Source of the DNA: Pirellulales bacterium
GTDB lineage: Bacteria > Planctomycetota > Planctomycetia > Pirellulales > Thermoguttaceae
Length of the DNA: 64,000 bases
Assembly: GCA_020846145.1 (NCBI GenBank)
Contig: JADLEL010000186.1
Span: 31,779-95,778, forward strand
Reading direction: 5' to 3'
The notes under the pieces: model-generated
What the model was told of the DNA's origin: nothing
Seen by the model: only the letters and a program-made list of their open reading frames with translations
Database searches by the model: none
Shown: piece by piece, positions 54,975 to 63,993 of the stretch
How the letters are laid out: each line of letters begins with the position of its first letter
Position numbering within the stretch: position 1 is the first letter of the stretch
Program-made: the position numbers and the translations under genes

Positions 54975-55853
54975 ATGAATTCACCACGCAAGCAACACAC
55001 GATAACCGCGCCGGCGTCGATTTCCGGCGTGGGGTACTGGAGCGGAAGCGACGTGCACGTCGAGTTCCGGCCCGCCGCCGCGAATGCGGGGATCGTCTTC
55101 GTCCGCCGCGATCTGCCGGGCAAGCCGCGGATTCCCGCCTCGGTTCATTATCGAACCGAGATCCCGCTCCGAACCAACCTGAGCATGGGCGAAGCGGGCG
55201 TGGAGATGATCGAGCACGTCATGGCGGCGCTCGCGGGACTGCAGATCGACAATTGCGAAGTCTGGGTCGATCGGCCGGAGATGCCCGGCGTCGATGGATC
55301 GGCCCTGCCGTTCGTCGAAGTGCTGCAAACGGCGGGGATCGCCGCGCAGGACGCCCCGCGACCGCGGAAAATCATCCGTCAAGTCGTGCGGCACGGCAAC
55401 GAGAAAAGCTGGATCGAAGCCCGCCCCTGCTGTTCGGGCAAGACGATCCTGCAATACGAACTCGATTACGGCAGCGGCAATCCCATCGGGCGGCAATCGC
55501 TGGAGATTTCGCTTTCGCCGCGGTTCTTCCACGTCAATCTCGCGCCCAGCCGCACGTTCCTGCTCGAGGCCGAAGCCCGCGAACTGATGGCGCGAGGACT
55601 CGGGCGGCGTTCGACGTGCAAAGACCTCCTGGTTTTCGGCGGCGACGGGCCGATCGACAACGAGCTGCGGTTCCCCGACGAGTGCGTGCGGCACAAGATG
55701 GTCGATATGGTGGGCGATCTGGCGCTGGCCGGCTGCGATCTGATCGGACGGTTCGTCGCCTTCCGCAGCGGACATCGGCTGAACGCCGAACTGGTTCGCT
55801 CGCTGGTCGCGCTCGACGACGAGAGTAAAGAAACCATCAAACGTTGTGCTTGA
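54975..55853 (+). CDS. lpxC: UDP-3-O-acyl-N-acetylglucosamine deacetylase
   Basis: This 292-aa zinc enzyme carries out the committed step of lipid A synthesis. The motifs are MIEHVMAALAGLQIDN with the first zinc His, MPGVDGSALPFV, and RHKMVDMVGDLALAG with the His and Asp ligands. RSGHRLNAELV has the catalytic histidine. Length is near the usual 300. It shows the organism makes a lipid A-type outer membrane. It lies 90 bp after OmpH and 334 bp before lpxA, with a repeat between. Confidence 0.96.
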   Translation: MNSPRKQHTITAPASISGVGYWSGSDVHVEFRPAAANAGIVFVRRDLPGKPRIPASVHYRTEIPLRTNLSMGEAGVEMIEHVMAALAGLQIDNCEVWVDRPEMPGVDGSALPFVEVLQTAGIAAQDAPRPRKIIRQVVRHGNEKSWIEARPCCSGKTILQYELDYGSGNPIGRQSLEISLSPRFFHVNLAPSRTFLLEAEARELMARGLGRRSTCKDLLVFGGDGPIDNELRFPDECVRHKMVDMVGDLALAGCDLIGRFVAFRSGHRLNAELVRSLVALDDESKETIKRCA

Positions 55854-56187
55854 GCGAAACAATAGATGAGATGTGTAATACAACGCGGAGACACGGAGGT
55901 CACGGAGAGAAATGACGAGATCCGAATGACAAAATGTAGCAACATTCATCATTCATCATTACTTTCCGTGTCCTCCGTGTCTCCGTGTTGGAAATAATGT
56001 CTCCGTATTGAAAATAATGTTTAGCCATCCGGCTGGAACCCGGATGGGCAAGGATGCGACCCGATCGCCGCAGGGATGCGGCGGCTAAACAGGCTCGGAA
56101 GGCAAGCAATTCGGAACGCCGGCAATCCCGGCTTTGGTATTCCACCACGATGCTTGCTCCGGACTCCAAAACAGAGGAGCCATTCTT
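55854..56187. repeat. Intergenic region with CACGGAGACACGGAGG repeat (55883-55989)
   Basis: Arms ACGCGGAGACACGGAGGTCA (55883) and TCCGTGTCCTCCGTGTCTCC (55965) face each other. The same family appears at 4511-4742. A second short inverted pair, TTTAGCCATCCGGCTGGAAC and GCGGCTAAAC, occurs near 56020-56090. No gene is supported. Confidence 0.8.
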
Positions 56188-56994
56188 ATGGCAACGACGA
56201 TCTCGAAGCTGGCGTCGGTCGATGCGCGTGCGGAAATCGACGAAGACGTGGAAATCGGCCCCTTCTGCACGGTGGGCGCCAACGTCCGCATCGGCCGCGG
56301 CACGCGCTTGGAAAACGGCGTAACTTTGATGGGCCGCGTAACTCTCGGGGAGTTCAATCACATTTATCCCGGGGCGGTTCTTGGCGGCGATCCCCAAGAC
56401 CTCTCCTATCGCGGCAGCGACACCGAAGTCATCGTCGGCGACCACAACATCATCCGCGAGTGCGTTACCGTGAACCGCGCTTCCGAAAAGGAAGACGGCA
56501 TCACGCGGATCGGCAGCCACAATTTCCTCATGGCCTGCTGCCACGTCGCCCACGATTGCCTGCTGGGCGATCACATCATCATCGCCAATAATTCGCTGTT
56601 GGCGGGGCACGTCCACGTTCACGACCATGCCTCGCTCTCGGGCCAAGTCGGGGTGCATCATTTCGTGAGCATCGGAAGCTACAGCTTCGTCGCCGGATGC
56701 AGCGCCGTCCGCCACGACGTTCCACCCTACATGCTCGTCGAGGGTTATCCCGCCAAGCCGCGCTGCGTCAACGCGGTGGGCCTCAAGCGAAACAACTTTC
56801 CGGCATCCGTCGTCACGGCCCTCTCCGAAGCCCATAAGCTGATCTATCGCCAGAAAATCGGCCTCGACAACGCCTGGGAGATCCTCCGCAACAACGGGCA
56901 TTTAGGGCCGCAAGTGAACCACTTGCTGAGTTTCATTCAAGGCCAGCATGAAGGACAGCATGGCCGCGGACGCGAGCGGAGAATCGCCGCGTAA
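56188..56994 (+). CDS. lpxA: Acyl-ACP-UDP-N-acetylglucosamine O-acyltransferase
   Basis: This 268-aa left-handed beta-helix enzyme begins lipid A synthesis by acylating UDP-GlcNAc. Hexapeptide repeats are clear (IDEDVEIGPFCTVGANVRIG...). The active-site region MACCHVAHDCLLGDHIIIANN has the catalytic His. The C-terminal helical part fits LpxA. GAGGAG lies about 9 bp before the ATG at 56188; the ORF-track start at 56134 is unneeded. Length matches the usual 262 aa. It is followed by a Gfo/Idh oxidoreductase. Confidence 0.96.
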   Translation: MATTISKLASVDARAEIDEDVEIGPFCTVGANVRIGRGTRLENGVTLMGRVTLGEFNHIYPGAVLGGDPQDLSYRGSDTEVIVGDHNIIRECVTVNRASEKEDGITRIGSHNFLMACCHVAHDCLLGDHIIIANNSLLAGHVHVHDHASLSGQVGVHHFVSIGSYSFVAGCSAVRHDVPPYMLVEGYPAKPRCVNAVGLKRNNFPASVVTALSEAHKLIYRQKIGLDNAWEILRNNGHLGPQVNHLLSFIQGQHEGQHGRGRERRIAA

Positions 56995-56998
56995 GAGA

Positions 56999-57112
<114 letters not shown>

Positions 57113-57113
57113 A

Positions 57114-58214
57114 ATGTCCAAAATACGCACCGCCGTCGTGGGAGCCGGCCGCCTGGGCGGATTTCACGCGCTGAAGCTCTATCAAAATCCGCACGTCGAA
57201 CTCGTGGCGGTGGCCGATCCGTTCGCACCGAATCGCCATCGCGTGGCGTCCGAGTGCTTTTGCGAATCGCTCCCCGACCATCGCGGACTGCTTGGCCGGA
57301 TCGACGCCGCGATCATCGCAACGCCCACCGGGCTGCATTACGATCTCGCCAAGCAACTACTCGAGGCGGGCGTGCATCTGCTCGTCGAAAAGCCGCTCTG
57401 CAACGATTCCGCCGACGCCGATGCGCTGGTCGCGCTGGCGCGGCGAAAAAACCTCGTTTTGCAAGTCGGGCACGTCGAACGTTTCAATCCCGCCTTCGCG
57501 GCCGCCGCCGAGAGCATCCAAAGCCCGAAATACATCGACGCCGTCCGCGCGAGCGCCTACACGTTCCGCTCGACCGACGTGGGCGCGGTCCTCGACCTGA
57601 TGATCCACGACATCGACCTGGTGCTTTCGCTGGTCAAGAGCCGCGTGCGGAGCGTCGAGGCGCTAGGGGCGTCCGTCGTCGGCGGCCACGAGGACGTGGC
57701 CAACGCGCGAATCGCCTTCGAGTGCGGCTGCGTGGCCAATCTTTCCGCCTCCCGCGTGAGCTACGAAGCCGTGCGGCGGATGCAACTCTGGTCGTTGCAG
57801 GGCTTCGGCTCGATCGATTTCGCCAATCGCTCGCTGTCGGTCGTCCGCCCGAGCGATGCGCTGCTGCGGCGCGAGTTCGACGTGGATCTACTCGCGCCCG
57901 AAGAGATCGAGCGTCAGCGGAAATCTTTCGCCGGCGAGCATCTGCCGCGCGAGGAGCGGCAATTCGACGCGGTCGATGCGCTGGCGTTGGAAGTCCAGGA
58001 TTTCATCGATTCGATCCAAAACCGCCGCGACCCGCGGGTTACGGGCGAAGCCGGCCGCGACGCCGTTTCGCTCGCCGAAGAGATTCTCGACCGCATTCAC
58101 GATCACGCCTGGGACTCGAGCCAAGACGGCCCCGCCGGCCCGCGGGCGCTCCCCCGCCGCCACACCATCCCCGCCCCGCATTTCACGCTCCCCTCGCGCC
58201 GCGTCGCGGGATAG
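57114..58214 (+). CDS. Gfo/Idh/MocA-family oxidoreductase
   Basis: This 366-aa NAD(P)-dependent enzyme has RTAVVGAGRLGGFHALKL at the N-terminus (Rossmann GxGxxG), ATPTGLHYDLAKQLLEAGVHLLVEKPLC with the family EKP, and GHVERFNP. Next to lpxA, its closest precedent is GnnA, which oxidises the 3-OH of UDP-GlcNAc for diamino lipid A in some bacteria; the partner aminotransferase GnnB is not in the window. An unrelated sugar dehydrogenase is also possible. It converges with the AAA ATPase gene at 23 bp. Confidence 0.82.
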   Translation: MSKIRTAVVGAGRLGGFHALKLYQNPHVELVAVADPFAPNRHRVASECFCESLPDHRGLLGRIDAAIIATPTGLHYDLAKQLLEAGVHLLVEKPLCNDSADADALVALARRKNLVLQVGHVERFNPAFAAAAESIQSPKYIDAVRASAYTFRSTDVGAVLDLMIHDIDLVLSLVKSRVRSVEALGASVVGGHEDVANARIAFECGCVANLSASRVSYEAVRRMQLWSLQGFGSIDFANRSLSVVRPSDALLRREFDVDLLAPEEIERQRKSFAGEHLPREERQFDAVDALALEVQDFIDSIQNRRDPRVTGEAGRDAVSLAEEILDRIHDHAWDSSQDGPAGPRALPRRHTIPAPHFTLPSRRVAG

Positions 58215-58237
58215 AAAACGATCGTTCTTCCGCTCCA

Positions 58238-59560
58238 TTACTTCCCGATCACCACCGTGAAATAGCTGCGCACGACGCGGTCGAAATATTCGGGCCGCAT
58301 CTCCAAGCGCAAGTCGTTGTAGCGGCAATAATTTCCGATCTGTTGCAATAAATCGCGCGGCTGGCAACGCCGGAACGAACGGTTTGCGGGGCGATAATGC
58401 TTCTCGATCAGATGCTCCACCACCTCGCGGCGATAGGCAAAATTCATATTCTCCGCATAAATCCGGAAGAGGCGATGAAATTCCTGCTCGTCGGGATCCT
58501 CGATCTTGATTTTATAGGGAATCCGCCGCAAAAAGGCGTCATCGACCAAATCGCTCGGCTCCAAGTTCGTCGAAAAGATGATCAACTGCTCGAAGGGCAC
58601 TTGAATTTTTCGGCCCGTGGCCAAGGTCAGGAAATCGTGTCGATTCTCCAGCGGGACGATCCAGCGGTTCAAGAGCGCCGTAGGCTCGATCCGCTGCCGG
58701 CCGAAATCGTCGATCAAGAGGCACCCGCAATTGCTCTTCAGTTGCAGCGGCGCCTCGCTCACGCCGCTGTGCGGATCGTGCCGCAACTCGAGGTTGTCCA
58801 TCGTCAATTCCCCGCCTACGACCACCGTCGGGCGGCGGATTTTCACCCACCGCCGGTCGTGCTCCGCGCTTTTCATGATGCTCTTCTTGTCGTCCTTGAC
58901 CGCCTCGTGATAGGCGGAATCGAACAGCTTGATGAGCTGCCCGTCTTCGATCAGCGTCCGCGGTATCCAAATATGTTGCCCGAAGCAAACGGTGATCCGC
59001 CGGGCGAGCGTCGATTTGCCGTTGCCGGGCGAGCCGTAGAGGAACATCCCGGCCCCCGAATTGACCGCCGGCCCCAAACTTTCGAACAAGCCCGGATCGA
59101 TGGAAATATCGGAAAACGCCTTTTCCAATCGCTCGCGGCGGGGGGCTTCGGCGCGGATGGTTTGCGCCTCGACCGAGAGCACGTAATCGTTAAGCGGAAT
59201 CGGCGCCGGCCCGATGTAGCCGCAAGCCTTTGCCCAGGTCTGGGCGCGCTCTCGGCCCTGATCGGTCAAGCTGTAGTAATAATCGTTTAGCGGGGCCGCA
59301 CCGGTATGCACCATGATCTGCCGCGTGCGCAGCGATTGGAAAAGAGTCTCCAAAATGCCGAAGGGCAAGCAGACGTGCTCCGCAATCCCCCGCCCGCTGC
59401 TGCTCCCCACCGTGGCCAGATATTTGCAGACCAACGATTCGACGAGCGTCCCGCTCAAGCCCGTCTCTTCCAAGGTTCGGGGCAAGGTAGGATGAAAGTT
59501 CTCTTCCGAAAGCACGACCGCCAGGGCTTGGCCGCCCATATCCGTCATCACCGTGGACAT
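58238..59560 (-). CDS. AAA-family ATPase with DNA-binding-like N-terminal region
   Basis: The protein has 440 aa. The ATPase core has Walker A LYGSPGNGKSTLARR near residue 175, Walker B CLLIDDFGRQ near 285, sensor-like FSTNLEPSDLVDDAFLRRI and a C-terminal helical lid. The first 130 residues are helical and may form a winged-helix-like segment (LVCKYLATVGSSSGRGIAEHVCLPFGILETLFQSL). AGGAGG lies 8 bp before the ATG at 59560. Planctomycetes carry many of these ATPases of unknown role, and I do not recognise a named family. Confidence 0.75.
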   Translation of the reverse strand: MSTVMTDMGGQALAVVLSEENFHPTLPRTLEETGLSGTLVESLVCKYLATVGSSSGRGIAEHVCLPFGILETLFQSLRTRQIMVHTGAAPLNDYYYSLTDQGRERAQTWAKACGYIGPAPIPLNDYVLSVEAQTIRAEAPRRERLEKAFSDISIDPGLFESLGPAVNSGAGMFLYGSPGNGKSTLARRITVCFGQHIWIPRTLIEDGQLIKLFDSAYHEAVKDDKKSIMKSAEHDRRWVKIRRPTVVVGGELTMDNLELRHDPHSGVSEAPLQLKSNCGCLLIDDFGRQRIEPTALLNRWIVPLENRHDFLTLATGRKIQVPFEQLIIFSTNLEPSDLVDDAFLRRIPYKIKIEDPDEQEFHRLFRIYAENMNFAYRREVVEHLIEKHYRPANRSFRRCQPRDLLQQIGNYCRYNDLRLEMRPEYFDRVVRSYFTVVIGK

Positions 59561-59990
59561 CTAAAATACCTCCTCGGTTCGTAGGACAGGTCTCCGACCC
59601 GTCATCGAAAGAAATCGCAATAATCACCACATGCGACAGATTGGAAACTTGTTCGACTTTTAGCCGATACCTGAAATCGCACACCGTCGAGGGGTATCGC
59701 CTTGAGTTCAAGATAAACTATCCAACTATACGTTGGAACTAACGGTAGGATTGTCCTAATTGTTCCCGAATTGCGTTTTTCTTGTGGAAAACGATGTTAA
59801 AAAAAAGCCGTGATTGTGCCCGAGTGGTTTCTAGTGAAGACGGCAGCACGTACGGCAACGCTTTCCGTTTTTGACGAGAGTTTCGATTTTTTCGAGAATG
59901 ACTAATTGGCCGGACGGCTGAACACCGCGAAAAACTCCGCCCGGATGATAACAGCCCGTTGAAAAAGACATTTATGCCATTAGTTTTCAG

Positions 59991-60017
59991 GATTGAGGCA
60001 ATATCCTCAATCTTTTT
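59991..60017 (+). terminator. Orphan intrinsic terminator
   Basis: GATTGAGG, a 6-base loop and CCTCAATC form a perfect 8-bp stem, followed by TTTTT. No plus-strand gene precedes it for over 1.7 kb. It lies 243 bp before the glycosidase start. Confidence 0.88.
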
Positions 60018-60159
60018 GATGGCTACAAGTTGTTGTTGAGTATGGACTTACAATAAATCAACAATTACAGACAAAGGATTTTGCAAGTGTCGCATCGAGG
60101 CCAACAACAACGCAAAACGCGAAATCGCAATCCTGTTATAATCGTTACAGTAGTCACCC

Positions 60160-60181
60160 ATTGGTTGCGGCTACGCCGCGC
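60160..60181 (+). repeat. 22-bp terminal-like repeat, left copy
   Basis: ATTGGTTGCGGCTACGCCGC, continuing GC, is the exact reverse complement of 63886-63907. The two copies flank the 1137-aa gene 3.7 kb apart. Confidence 0.85.
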
Positions 60182-60260
60182 GAGGCTGAAGCATAACCTC
60201 CTTACTCAATGATCCACGAATTAATGGTTGCGTTCTTTCCTTCAAACCAGAAAGCATCCC

Positions 60261-63200
60261 ATGAAAATTATTCAAGCGCTCTTATTGACGGTCTTGCTGT
60301 TTTTGCTTGCAGACAACGGAGCTTTGCATGCAGTCCTGCACGGGGCCGAACTCGACGAACTCACGGGTCGGCAGGTGGACATTGCCTCCAGCGCCTACCA
60401 ATATCGAGCGGATCGCAAAGCCGATCAGAATCAACCGGAGAGTTGGCTGGCGCTGATGCGATATGCCCATCAACCGCTGAACAAGCCCGTTGACGTGAAG
60501 GCTCCGGCGATCGAGCAAGCATTGTGCGGATTGCTTTGGGAGGAGGTCCGCCCGGTAAAGACCTTGGAATTGACCTGGGCCGCCGATGCCAAACGCCGGC
60601 CCGCACCCGAAGCATTGGCCATCGCGACGCTCAACAACCGGGGGAGCGCCAGTTCGTGGTGGAACAATCTAATCGCCGTGAAACAAGCCGTAAAACCAAC
60701 GCTGTCCGGCGCGGGAAGGACGTACGTTTACGATCTGGGGAAGGACACCTGCGGCATCGTCGTCAGCGTAGTCGGCGACAAGATCGCCGCGAATTTCGAC
60801 GTGCCCACGGTGCGAACGCTGACGGCCGATACGTGGAAAAAGATGGAAGTCGAGATCGAATGGGGCTTTGACGCGGCCGCTTCCGAGAAGGATTACAGCG
60901 GGCGGATCGAGACCTACGACGGCGTCGCGGCTGGATTGCGCCCACTCGATGGCGATGGCGACACCACGGCGGTTGACTCGAGTTCGTGGCATTCAGCCGG
61001 TAAAATCGCCGCCCGTCGGGGCGTGAAATTCAGCCTGCTCTATATGGGCACCTCGAAATGGCGGCGGGTTCAACCTTACACGACCCAACGGGACGACGTG
61101 GCGCGAACCATCGTGACTCTCTGGACCAAGGCCGGCAATTTCTCCTTCCTTGCGGCAGACCTGGAGAATGGACCGATCCTGGCGCCCGAGTATGGGTTCT
61201 TTATCCGACAAACTTCGGAATCGGCGTCTCCCGCGGCAAAGGCTCTCCAAGACCGGCGTGCGCAGCGGATTCCACTGGACGGCAAGAAGAATGCAATCGG
61301 CGGTAATCCGAACCTGCTGGGATGGGGCAGCGACAGCACGCCTTGGTTCGGCGGCAATCCGACGGATAAAGCCGTTTCCGTGCAAGGCATCGCGATTCCC
61401 GCGCGGACCTTGGCGATGCATCCTGGCCCCGACAGCAACGTAGCCGTCGGTTGGCGGAGTCCCTTCCAAGGACAGGTGAAGATCGGGGCGAGCGTGGCCC
61501 ATGCGCAAGGCGGAGGCAACGGCATCGAATGGTGGGTGACGCATGAGACGAAAACCGACCATCGCAATCTGGCCTTCGGTTCGACCGACGGAACCGGCGC
61601 GCAGACGATTCCCGTTGAGGTCGATGCGGCAACATTGCGCAAAGTAACCGTTGAGCCGGGCGACATGGTTTCGCTGGCCGTCGGCCCCAAAGGCAACCAC
61701 TTCTGCGACACGCACGTCATTGATCTGGTCATCACCGAGTTGGGCGGGCAAGGCCGGGTCTGGAACCTGACGGACGAAGTGGCGAAAACCCCGCATGCCG
61801 GGAATCCACGCGCCGATGGCCAAGGCAATGCAAACGTATGGCGATTCTATGCCGAATACGCGCTTCCTCCCTCGGAACCCCCGTTCTCGCTTGCTTCAAA
61901 AGCCACGACCGCCGCGGAGTTCATTACGGAACTCAAGGCCAAGAAGCTGAGCACGATCCGTCAACGAACTCGCGCCCATGCGGAACAGACCTGGGAGGGC
62001 GCGGTCGCGGCGATGCGCGGCAACAACCTGCCGCCCCATCCCCAGCCGCCCGCCGGAGCGGAATCCTCCATGCAGGTGCTGGTTCCGTCCGCGCGGCTGA
62101 CGGCCCAATGGAATCTGGGGGCATGGCATCTGCTGCGACATTGCGAAAAGAATCCGAAGAACGGCCGCCGATGGTTCAACGATTATCCCTATGGCATCCT
62201 GGCCGCCGAAACGTATCTGGTCCTCGCGGCGCTCGACATGATGGGTTCGCACCAGGCCGCCGAAGATGGACTCGACCAATGGACAACGCTGCCGATGGAT
62301 CCCCATTCGGCCGGTCATAACGAAGGGGCACTCCCCGACCGGCCCAGCGGGCTCTTTTCCGATGGCCACGGATGCCTCACGCACGCCGTGGGACCCCACG
62401 GCATCGGCGGCCACATGGATGGCATCCATGCATTCGGGCCGGGTTCCATCGGCTGGGCCATCGTCGAACATTATTGGTTGACCAGAGACGCCCAATGGCT
62501 GAAAGCCAACGCGCCGCGCATCAAGGCCAATGCCGACTGGATGCTGCGCCAGCGGCAGGTTGTCGCGAAGATGGTTCCGGGCGGCGAACGACTCTGGTGC
62601 AAGGGATTGCTGCCGGCGCGTCAGCCGACTCCGGACAGCGGCGGATTGTGGATGCAGGTCTATGAATGCGAGGCGTATTACTTCCTCTTCCTCGAGCAAT
62701 TTGCAAAGGCCTTGAGCGCGATCGATCCCGAGGACGGCGCGAAACTCAAGGCCGAGGTCGCGGCATACCGCAAGGATTTACTCTCCGCGGTCGATCGGTC
62801 CATCGCGCTTTCGCCGCTGGCGCCGGTGCGCGACGGCACTTACCATTCCGTCATTCCGTTCGCTTGTTACGTGCGCGGGCTAAGCACGGGGGCCTGGGGT
62901 TGGCAACGCGACGGTTCCCGCGAGCATGTCGGCCCGTTGTATTGGGAAACCGTCCAGTCGGCGGCTCCGCTCATCAGCCCGGCCGGACTATTGTCGCCCG
63001 ACGACGTGCGGGTGCAGGGATACCTCGACGTGCTGGAAGATCGGTTGCTCTTGGAGAATGCGAATGTCGGAAATCGGCCGTGGTTCGATGCCGGTTGGCA
63101 GTATCAAGGCGGACTGGAACGCACCGCGAATATGCATCTGCTTGGCGATGACGTTTCGGTCTTTCTCCGATCTTTTCTCAACTGCTATGCCGTTGACATC

Positions 63201-63641
63201 CTGCCGAACGACGGATACATCTTCAACGAGCACGCCGTTCACGGCCCGCCCGACAAAATCTTCGAGGAAGCCGCGTTCCTCGAACGTTTCCGCAACCTGT
63301 TGGTGATGGAACAAGGCGACTCGCTTTGGATCGCCAGGGCCGCGCCCCGGGCATGGTTCGAACAGGGCCGGAAGATTAGCGTGAAAAACGCGCCCTCGCA
63401 TTTTGGCGTTCTGTCTTATGAAATCGTGTCCGACGTCGATCGCGGCAAGATCAATGCGACGGTCGAGATGCCCGCCCGCAATCCACCCCAGGCGGTGTTG
63501 TTGCGGATCCGCCATCCCCAAGCAACGCGGATGAAAAGTGCGACGGTCAACGGCCGGCCGTGGAAGGATTTCGACGCGGTCGCTGAAACGGTCCGTTTGC
63601 ACGATTTGTCGGGAAGCGTCAAGGTGGAAGCCAATTACTAA
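60261..63641 (+). CDS. Large secreted protein, six-hairpin glycosidase-like
   Basis: This 1126-aa protein has a signal peptide (MKIIQALLLTVLLFLLADNGALHA). The N-terminal 550 residues are mainly beta-sheet, with AGRTYVYDLGKDTCGIVVSV and sugar-binding-like stretches. From about residue 590, repeated helical segments and aromatic/acidic loops (GIGGHMDGIHAFGPGSIGWAIVEHYWLTRD, QVYECEAYYFLFLEQFAKAL) fit an (alpha/alpha)6 six-hairpin fold as in GH78, GH95 or related families. A C-terminal beta domain follows. The catalytic residues cannot be named. The ATG at 60261 opens the signal peptide; 60228 is upstream of it. The function, glycan cleavage, is inferred from fold and secretion. Confidence 0.7.
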   Translation: MKIIQALLLTVLLFLLADNGALHAVLHGAELDELTGRQVDIASSAYQYRADRKADQNQPESWLALMRYAHQPLNKPVDVKAPAIEQALCGLLWEEVRPVKTLELTWAADAKRRPAPEALAIATLNNRGSASSWWNNLIAVKQAVKPTLSGAGRTYVYDLGKDTCGIVVSVVGDKIAANFDVPTVRTLTADTWKKMEVEIEWGFDAAASEKDYSGRIETYDGVAAGLRPLDGDGDTTAVDSSSWHSAGKIAARRGVKFSLLYMGTSKWRRVQPYTTQRDDVARTIVTLWTKAGNFSFLAADLENGPILAPEYGFFIRQTSESASPAAKALQDRRAQRIPLDGKKNAIGGNPNLLGWGSDSTPWFGGNPTDKAVSVQGIAIPARTLAMHPGPDSNVAVGWRSPFQGQVKIGASVAHAQGGGNGIEWWVTHETKTDHRNLAFGSTDGTGAQTIPVEVDAATLRKVTVEPGDMVSLAVGPKGNHFCDTHVIDLVITELGGQGRVWNLTDEVAKTPHAGNPRADGQGNANVWRFYAEYALPPSEPPFSLASKATTAAEFITELKAKKLSTIRQRTRAHAEQTWEGAVAAMRGNNLPPHPQPPAGAESSMQVLVPSARLTAQWNLGAWHLLRHCEKNPKNGRRWFNDYPYGILAAETYLVLAALDMMGSHQAAEDGLDQWTTLPMDPHSAGHNEGALPDRPSGLFSDGHGCLTHAVGPHGIGGHMDGIHAFGPGSIGWAIVEHYWLTRDAQWLKANAPRIKANADWMLRQRQVVAKMVPGGERLWCKGLLPARQPTPDSGGLWMQVYECEAYYFLFLEQFAKALSAIDPEDGAKLKAEVAAYRKDLLSAVDRSIALSPLAPVRDGTYHSVIPFACYVRGLSTGAWGWQRDGSREHVGPLYWETVQSAAPLISPAGLLSPDDVRVQGYLDVLEDRLLLENANVGNRPWFDAGWQYQGGLERTANMHLLGDDVSVFLRSFLNCYAVDILPNDGYIFNEHAVHGPPDKIFEEAAFLERFRNLLVMEQGDSLWIARAAPRAWFEQGRKISVKNAPSHFGVLSYEIVSDVDRGKINATVEMPARNPPQAVLLRIRHPQATRMKSATVNGRPWKDFDAVAETVRLHDLSGSVKVEANY

Positions 63642-63885
63642 GAGTCTGTCCGAGAACGTTTTTCATACGGTCGATGGCGTGCAAAAAAATCTGCGTGCAG
63701 CGCAAAGGGGCGACCCGCGCGTTACCGCACGGCGCGGATCAGGCGCTTGTTAGACGCAAGCGCATTGCCGTTGTCGAACTGAAGCGGATCCAGGCAGATC
63801 TTGGGCGACTCCCGGAACCGCCTGCGATCGCGACTCAGCTTGCGTTTTCGGACCGGTGCCTCTGCCTTAGCCGGGATTATTCCTA

Positions 63886-63907
63886 GCGCGGCGTAGCCGC
63901 AACCAAT
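63886..63907 (-). repeat. 22-bp terminal-like repeat, right copy
   Basis: GCGCGGCGTAGCCGCAACCA, continuing AT, matches 60160-60181 in inverted orientation with no mismatch. Confidence 0.85.
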
Positions 63908-63993
63908 CGTTTAGCCCGGAGCCAACGGCGACGGCGGGCATAAGGGGCACTGGAAAACTCCACCCGCCGTCGCCGTTGGCTCCGGGCTAAACG
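63908..63993. repeat. GTTTAGCCCGGAGCCAACGG inverted repeat, copy C
   Basis: This 86-bp copy is almost perfect between its arms (GTTTAGCCCGGAGCCAACGG and its reverse complement at the right). It is related to copies at 36537 and 47003. Confidence 0.9.

Larger units (their letters stand above)
59561..60260. other. Long intergenic region with a degenerate repeat and orphan terminator
   Basis: At 59578-59661 is a degenerate GGACAGGTT-type repeat. The rest is AT-richer, with a strong intrinsic terminator at 59991-60017 and a 22-bp repeat arm at 60160-60181. No ORF is convincing. A small RNA or attenuated leader between about 59700 and 60017 is possible but not shown. Confidence 0.6.

Noticed and set aside
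59600-59661. AraC-like operator near TGCGACAGATTGG
   Set aside because: It has one partial half-site, no 21-bp partner, and is explained by the degenerate GGACAGGTT repeat.
63674-63886. 70-aa plus ORF at the window end
   Set aside because: It has no recognisable motif, and its last part reads into a repeat.
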